The notes below the pieces were generated by a model that was not told the origin of the DNA, made no database searches, and saw nothing but the letters and a program-made list of their open reading frames with translations. A program made the translations under genes and the position numbers. A stretch of 64,000 nucleotides of DNA from Streptomyces roseirectus (GTDB lineage: Bacteria > Actinomycetota > Actinomycetes > Streptomycetales > Streptomycetaceae), in assembly GCF_014489635.1 (NCBI RefSeq), contig NZ_CP060828.1, positions 5,636,501-5,700,500 of the forward strand, in the 5' to 3' direction. This document shows positions 63,334 through 64,000 of the stretch, piece after piece (the stretch's first letter is position 1; each line of letters begins with the position of its first letter).

Positions 63334-64000
63334 ATGACCAGGACGGGGGAAGAGGTGGCCGCGGGCCGGGGAGGGCCGTGGTGGTGGGAGCGGTGGCGGG
63401 GGGCGGCGCTGGATCTGGGGCTGGGGTTCGCCTCGGCGGTGGAGTGCGGTGTCGAGGGGACGAAGTTCGCCAGGGACGCGGGGATCCCGCTGTGGGCGGG
63501 CGTCGTGTTCGGCGTGCTCGCCGGAAGCGTGCTGGTGGTGCGGCACAAGTGGCCGATCGCCGTGGTGCTGGTGGCGATCGCGATCACGCCGGCGCAGATG
63601 GGTTTTCTGATGGGGTTGGTGGGGCTGTATACCTTGGCCGCCACCGAGCTGCCCCGGCGGATCATCGGCTCGCTGGCGGGGATGTCGCTGGTGGGGATGC
63701 TCGTCGTGACGTTCGTGCGGCTGAAGCAGGGCCCGGCCACGGGCGCGAATCTGAACGTGGGCGACTGGGCCGTCCCCGTCGTGTCGATCGCGGCTGCGCT
63801 GGGCGTGACCGCGCCGCCGGTGCTGCTGGGGCTGTACGTGGGGGCGCGGCGGCGGTTGATGGAGAGTCTGCGGGAGCGGGCGGACAGTCTGGAGCGGGAG
63901 TTGCAGTTGCTCGCGGAGCGGGCTGAGGAGCGGGCGGAGTGGGCGCGGGGTGAGGAGCGGACGCGGATCGCGCGGGAGATGCACGACGTGGTGGCGCACC
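63334..64000 (+). CDS. NarL-type sensor histidine kinase (partial)
   Basis: 222 codons reach the window edge. An N-terminal segment with six membrane helices (for example LWAGVVFGVLAGSVLVV and IAVVLVAIAITPAQMGF) is followed by a charged coiled coil (LMESLRERADSLERELQLLA) and the start of HisKA_3, RTRIAREMHDVVAH, with the phospho-acceptor His. The ATPase domain and any partner regulator lie beyond 64000. GGAGG precedes the ATG. Confidence 0.88.
   Translation, partial: MTRTGEEVAAGRGGPWWWERWRGAALDLGLGFASAVECGVEGTKFARDAGIPLWAGVVFGVLAGSVLVVRHKWPIAVVLVAIAITPAQMGFLMGLVGLYTLAATELPRRIIGSLAGMSLVGMLVVTFVRLKQGPATGANLNVGDWAVPVVSIAAALGVTAPPVLLGLYVGARRRLMESLRERADSLERELQLLAERAEERAEWARGEERTRIAREMHDVVAH

Overview
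The window is a piece of a high-GC actinomycete chromosome, almost certainly Streptomyces. GC is very high, GTG/TTG starts and GTGA/ATGA stop-start overlaps are frequent, and the families are streptomycete: an SsgA-like protein, Rpf, a tam/tamR pair, a Cvn-type kinase, two genes with in-frame TTA codons, and a gal operon next to a sodium:solute symporter. From memory, gene order follows the S. coelicolor region around SCO3120-SCO3160 (glmU-prs-rplY, ppc, tamR/tam, galKET, ispE-rsmA-rpf, tatD-rsmI-pmt, two PBPs, ssgE). This synteny was recalled, not computed.

Layout. 1-6.8 kb (minus strand): a metal-type permease pair, a serine hydrolase, Ohr and an OhrR-like MarR regulator, then an ECF metal transporter (CbiMN-CbiQ-CbiO) preceded by a sequence that fits a Nur (nickel) box. 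6.9-13.5 kb: an SsgE-like protein convergent with two paralogous penicillin-binding proteins, small hypothetical genes and a protein O-mannosyltransferase. 13.6-16.0 kb and 23.5-26.8 kb: a conserved housekeeping line (rsmI, zinc-ribbon protein, tatD, rpf, rsmA, ispE).

This line is interrupted by a roughly 7.4-kb accessory island (15.99-23.35 kb). It holds a decayed XRE/DUF397/ATPase cassette, a GntR/UTRA regulator, and a divergent co-directional operon: Asp/Asn-hydroxylase-like oxygenase, nucleotidyltransferase, LOG-type phosphoribohydrolase, orotate-PRTase-like enzyme, and a full-length second alanyl-tRNA synthetase broken by one frameshift. Two near-identical palindromes about four helical turns apart lie between regulator and operon, and a hairpin overlapping a possible leader peptide precedes the synthetase. 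I regard this as the most likely undescribed system in the window.

26.9-37 kb: an MHYT membrane sensor, a nitrate/nitrite-type sensor kinase, an ABC-F protein and two paralogous membrane-anchored PQQ-like propeller proteins. 37-54 kb: an atypical TTA-containing response regulator, the symporter/galTEK locus, a toxin-like gene split by a 191-bp MITE, DedA, a secreted NucA/NucB nuclease, Uma2 genes (one intact, one decayed), a TTA-containing GNAT protein, a second LuxR regulator, tamR/tam with dyad operators, a Phd/RelE pair, and a desaturase-TetR operon with tandem operators. 54-64 kb: ppc, a membrane protein, pth, rplY, prs, glmU, tRNA-Gln, a LAGLIDADG-like HTH protein, and the start of a NarL-type sensor kinase cut by the window edge.
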